25,830 bases of DNA from Chloroflexota bacterium (GTDB lineage Bacteria; Chloroflexota; Anaerolineae; Aggregatilineales; Phototrophicaceae): NCBI GenBank assembly GCA_023430545.1, contig JAEZAF010000303.1:1-25830 (forward strand). The letters are read 5' to 3'. The notes beneath the pieces were generated by a model, which did no database searches, was not told the origin of the DNA, and saw only the letters and a list, made by a program, of their open reading frames with translations. Shown piece after piece: positions 23,487 to 25,830 of the stretch (positions are counted from its first letter, which is position 1; each line of letters begins with the position of its first letter). The translations under genes and the position numbers were made by a program.

Positions 23487-23549
23487 CTGCGCCGCGCCTT
23501 GTATGCGCTCGTGAAAACAGAGGGGCGCATTATGGGATTGAGGTCCGTA

Positions 23550-24722
23550 CTACGACGCCACCGACTGATACCACTTGCTGAAAGCCTGCGCGTAATACTC
23601 CGGCTGATGCTGGCTGAAGAAATGATCCAGCGCCTGCTGATAATCGCGCCGGGCAAGCTCATAGGCGGCGCGGTCTTCCGCATCCAGCGGCGCAAACTGT
23701 GAGAAACTCGGCGGCACCGGACGCGCCAGCACCGCATACAGTTCCTGAAGTGTGCGTGCGCCCCATGCAGCGGCGAAGTCCCCGGCAATACCATCCGCCC
23801 GATACTGCCCATTCAGCGGCAGCGGCTGCGCGAAGGTCGTATTGAGATCTCCTTCTGACAGGAAGTACAGCGCGGAGAGATAGATCTCGCGCCCTTCCCC
23901 GAACAGCATGAAGTCCAGTAGATTCACAGCCCGGTCGATCAGCGGCGCAGCGGTAGACGCACTGATGCCGACACTGCGGACATCAAGCTGCTGTTCCTGA
24001 TAACCGTTCGCCGCCCGTGGGATCGTCCGCAGGCCAACGATCTCTTCGAACAGTTTGCCCTGCGCACGGGCGACTGGCGCGTACTTCTCGAAGATCGCAC
24101 GGATGTCGCTGCGTTCGACATCAGCCAGCGCTTTCACCCGCTGATAGTCGGCATAGTCCCAGTCCAGTGATGGTTCTTCACCTTCAGCGGCGATCAGTTG
24201 GTCACGGCGGAAGGCGATCACATCCAGCTCATATGCCACTGGAAACGCGAAGTAGCGCCCCTGCATCGAGGCGTGATTTTCCCACAGTGTGCGTGCCGGT
24301 TCCGGCAGACGATCCACCGTGCCATAACGCTCGACAAACGGCGTCAGTTCGGCGATGTCGCCATGATAGAAAAGCGACCGAACTTCCTGACTGGGGACAG
24401 CGACATAGGTCGCAGGATTAGCAGAGTCCGCGCTGACCACGCGAACATCCGGATTGGCTTCCAGCCACGCCTTCAGCGCGAGGGCGTAAGCAGCACGTTC
24501 AGTATTGGTCGCGACGTCATAGGTCGATGGCAGTGCGCTGATCGGCAGACCTTCCGGAATGGCGATCACCAGCGGTTCTGACGGGTTAAGCAGCGCCTGC
24601 TGATGTGAATCTTCGGTGTACTGGGTGATGGACTCCAGCACCGGCAGGACCGCCAGCGCACCCACACTGGTAGCGGATGCCTGTAAAAAGGTTCGTCTGG
24701 AAAGGGAAGATTGCTGAGTCAT
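23550..24722 (-). CDS. Tat-exported protein resembling extracellular solute-binding proteins
   Basis: 390 residues. The N-terminus has a twin-arginine signal, SRRTFLQ (8-14), followed by a mild hydrophobic region (about 15-28) rich in Ala. The body resembles family 1 type solute-binding proteins: a short first strand (LVIAIPEGLP), KAWLEANPDVRVV, ELTPFVERYG, and RYFAFPVAYELDVIAFRRDQL, the usual 'G-x-x-x-x-P-x-x-x-x-x-x-x-x-x-Y-x-x-D-L' stretch. The C-terminal part (about 330-390) is helical and charged. No permease or ATPase of the matching sugar-type class is adjacent, so it is an orphan here. GGAG lies 8 nt before the ATG, and a good promoter lies upstream. A role in binding a substrate outside the membrane is likely but the ligand is unknown. 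Confidence 0.75.
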   Translation of the reverse strand: MTQQSSLSRRTFLQASATSVGALAVLPVLESITQYTEDSHQQALLNPSEPLVIAIPEGLPISALPSTYDVATNTERAAYALALKAWLEANPDVRVVSADSANPATYVAVPSQEVRSLFYHGDIAELTPFVERYGTVDRLPEPARTLWENHASMQGRYFAFPVAYELDVIAFRRDQLIAAEGEEPSLDWDYADYQRVKALADVERSDIRAIFEKYAPVARAQGKLFEEIVGLRTIPRAANGYQEQQLDVRSVGISASTAAPLIDRAVNLLDFMLFGEGREIYLSALYFLSEGDLNTTFAQPLPLNGQYRADGIAGDFAAAWGARTLQELYAVLARPVPPSFSQFAPLDAEDRAAYELARRDYQQALDHFFSQHQPEYYAQAFSKWYQSVAS

Positions 24723-24769
24723 GCTTCACTCCATAGATTTAGCATTGGGATAAAACCCTATCTCAATGT

Positions 24770-24797
24770 TTTATAGCACATTGTAATGGACTGTGAA
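24770..24797 (-). promoter_or_regulatory. Promoter for the Tat-exported protein gene
   Basis: On the minus strand TTCACA (24792-24797, five of six) and TATAAA (24770-24775, five of six) are 16 bp apart, with TGC directly before the -10 giving an extended -10. It is about 48 bp upstream of the start codon at 24722. The short leader contains a small interrupted dyad around GGG-TTTTAT-CCC. Confidence 0.6.
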
Positions 24798-24872
24798 ACA
24801 GACAAACCCTTGAAAAAGACACGCAGAAGTTAGGAATTATGTCCCTACTGAGGGGAAACGTGGATAGTACCA

Positions 24873-25019
24873 ATGGCTGTGCAGATGTATATAATGACAT
24901 GCAACGGCATATCCGCCATCACCCGACATCGCAGGGAAGTGCTTCTAGCTTTGGCCGGTGCAGATTACAAAGCCGTAGTTCGAGAACGAATCCACCTAGA
25001 AGATATTTCGTTTATTTAG
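24873..25019 (+). CDS. Small ORF of 48 residues, possible gene or gene remnant
   Basis: ATG 24873 opens a frame encoding MAVQMYIMTC..., with a second half (about 18-48) RHRREVLLALAGADYKAVVRERIHLEDISFI that reads like ordinary helical, charged protein rather than random translation. No good ribosome binding site precedes it, and the frame is closed by TGA just upstream. I do not recognise a family; a degraded end of a DNA-binding or mobile-element protein is one possibility. It lies in the AT-richer right end of the window. Confidence 0.28.
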   Translation: MAVQMYIMTCNGISAITRHRREVLLALAGADYKAVVRERIHLEDISFI

Positions 25020-25033
25020 AGGCTTAGAGGTAG

Positions 25034-25687
25034 TTAAAGCAATGTGTGTAATTTATCATTTGCATACCAGATTTTCACGTGTTTGGGGTGGGGATGAGGT
25101 GAGGAATGTCCTAAAGAGTCAGGATTATCCGTTTTGCCTTGAAAATAAACATGTAAATTTGCGGGGAATATTTCATATTGATATTTACCTTCGATTAATT
25201 GATTCGTCAGACTTTTAAACTGATAAGTGACTTCAACCCTGTGCACCGATAGTGCATTCCGATCGACGATATAGCCATCAAGGATAATGCCATGATTTAG
25301 CAGGGACCAGGCAGTATCAATGCGTTTTGTTCTGGGAAAACAAAGTCGGAAGGCAAGAAGTAAACAGGCATACAGCGCTGCCAACATTATGAAAAGCATA
25401 AACATTAACACAATCATATTAATCGTAATTTTTTCAATTAACTCGCTATAGAAACTGTAAATAGTCTTTAACACAAATCCTGCAATAATGAGTGACACTA
25501 AATTAATAGTGATAATTAATGAAACACGTTTTAAAAGCGGGATATCATAAATACCATATTTACCTTTGAGATTATCAAGAATTTCACTCTCATTGATCGG
25601 TTTTTGCAATTCTCGAGTTGCAAAAAGTTGATTGTCGGCGTACAACCAACCTTCTGCAAATATATTCTTATTTGTCATAGCTCTCAT
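25034..25687 (-). CDS. Two-span membrane protein of unknown function, AT-rich
   Basis: 217 residues from ATG 25687; ATG 25678 (MTNK) with GAGAG before it is an equally good start. A short cytosolic N-terminus is followed by two hydrophobic spans (about 57-78 and 88-115). The soluble C-terminal part (about 130-217) starts GIILDGYIVDRNALSVHRVEVTYQF and ends VKIWYANDKLHTLL, a beta-rich layout reminiscent of DUF3592-type proteins ('V-x-Y-x-F ... V-x-Y-x-P'), though the match is loose. Base composition is clearly lower in GC than all genes to the left, and the codon choice is rich in AT-ending codons, which suggests transfer or weak selection. Neighbours give no functional hint. Confidence 0.65.
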   Translation of the reverse strand: MRAMTNKNIFAEGWLYADNQLFATRELQKPINESEILDNLKGKYGIYDIPLLKRVSLIITINLVSLIIAGFVLKTIYSFYSELIEKITINMIVLMFMLFIMLAALYACLLLAFRLCFPRTKRIDTAWSLLNHGIILDGYIVDRNALSVHRVEVTYQFKSLTNQLIEGKYQYEIFPANLHVYFQGKTDNPDSLGHSSPHPHPKHVKIWYANDKLHTLL

Positions 25688-25702
25688 TTACCCACAAGAC
25701 TA

Positions 25703-25830
25703 TCAAGCATGGCCCAAAGGGTTGTGGCTTACTCGACCAGGTAGAACAGCACCCTTAAGGCTTACTAATCCCGAGTTTTTCTGCACATCCTCAAACCAGA
25801 GGACAACACAGCACGAAGGATCAACCTGTG
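25703..25830 (-). CDS. Possible 3' end of a gene entering from the right edge
   Basis: On the minus strand one frame is open from the edge to TGA at 25703-25705, encoding about 41 residues beginning QVDPSCCVVLWFEDVQ and ending SHNPLGHA. The length is short enough to arise by chance and I recognise no family. The stop lies 15 bp before the start of the membrane protein gene, which would fit a same-strand neighbour. Confidence 0.22.
   Translation of the reverse strand, partial: QVDPSCCVVLWFEDVQKNSGLVSLKGAVLPGRVSHNPLGHA

Larger units (their letters stand above)
23086..23549. other. Intergenic region, 464 bp, no supported gene
   Basis: It separates the Tat-dependent binding protein gene from the importer operon, both on the minus strand. 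It holds a terminator-like hairpin (23290-23323) and a G-rich repeat (23449-23486). A 74-codon frame on the minus strand (23209-23433) crosses the terminator-like hairpin, lacks a ribosome binding site and resembles no family I know, so I do not call it. Confidence 0.6.

Noticed and set aside
24839..25027. A 62-codon plus-strand frame overlapping the 48-residue ORF
   Set aside because: AGGA lies near its ATG, but the translation is Ser/Arg-rich and less protein-like than the alternative frame at 24873-25019; only one of them is likely to be real, if any.

Overview
The window is a GC-rich bacterial chromosome segment whose gene content best fits a filamentous or anaerobic member of the Chloroflexota (Anaerolineae-like). 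The guess rests on a very large secreted alpha-2-macroglobulin with stacked Ig-like domains, lipoproteins and anchored proteins with Thr/Pro-rich linkers, a Tat-exported binding protein, a BMP-type ABC importer and the absence of LPS or porin genes. No rRNA, tRNA, CRISPR array or intact insertion sequence was seen. The taxonomic guess is inference; no marker gene is present.

Left part (1-7040, minus strand): a DnaQ-like 3'-5' exonuclease running off the left edge, with its own sigma-70-type promoter, and upstream of it a 2087-residue secreted alpha-2-macroglobulin with its own promoter and a terminator-like hairpin. The macroglobulin has lost the thioester Cys and Gln and carries a run of ten glycines just ahead of its A2M domain.

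Centre (about 7354-13141, plus strand): the most interesting region, a tightly packed operon resembling the Gram-positive dlt (teichoic acid D-alanylation) system but with a fatty-acyl-AMP-ligase-like enzyme in place of the D-alanine ligase. In order: a 39-residue single-span protein ending in a DltX-like C-terminal motif (WIYQGF), an MBOAT acyltransferase (DltB-like), a membrane-anchored SGNH protein (DltD-like), an acyl carrier protein (DltC-like), the acyl-AMP ligase (DltA position) and an SGNH lipoprotein. Together they look like a complete route from a free carboxylic acid in the cytosol, through acyl-AMP and acyl-ACP, across the membrane to an extracytoplasmic acceptor. The acyl group and the acceptor cannot be read from sequence.

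Next comes a convergent SHOCT-domain membrane protein (minus strand), a cytosolic GH31 alpha-glucosidase (plus strand) and a second anchored SGNH protein that is clearly a paralogue of the lipoprotein ending the dlt-like operon.

Right-centre (18049-23085, minus strand): a complete BMP-family ABC importer (binding protein, fused double ATPase, two permeases), of the type that takes up nucleosides, with a perfect 12-bp hairpin between binding protein and ATPase. A Tat-dependent solute-binding-like protein lies upstream on the same strand, separated by a 464-bp gap holding a terminator-like hairpin and a G-rich intergenic repeat. The right end (after about 24.7 kb) turns AT-rich and holds a two-span membrane protein of unknown function, a small ORF and a possible gene end, suggesting acquired or less conserved DNA.
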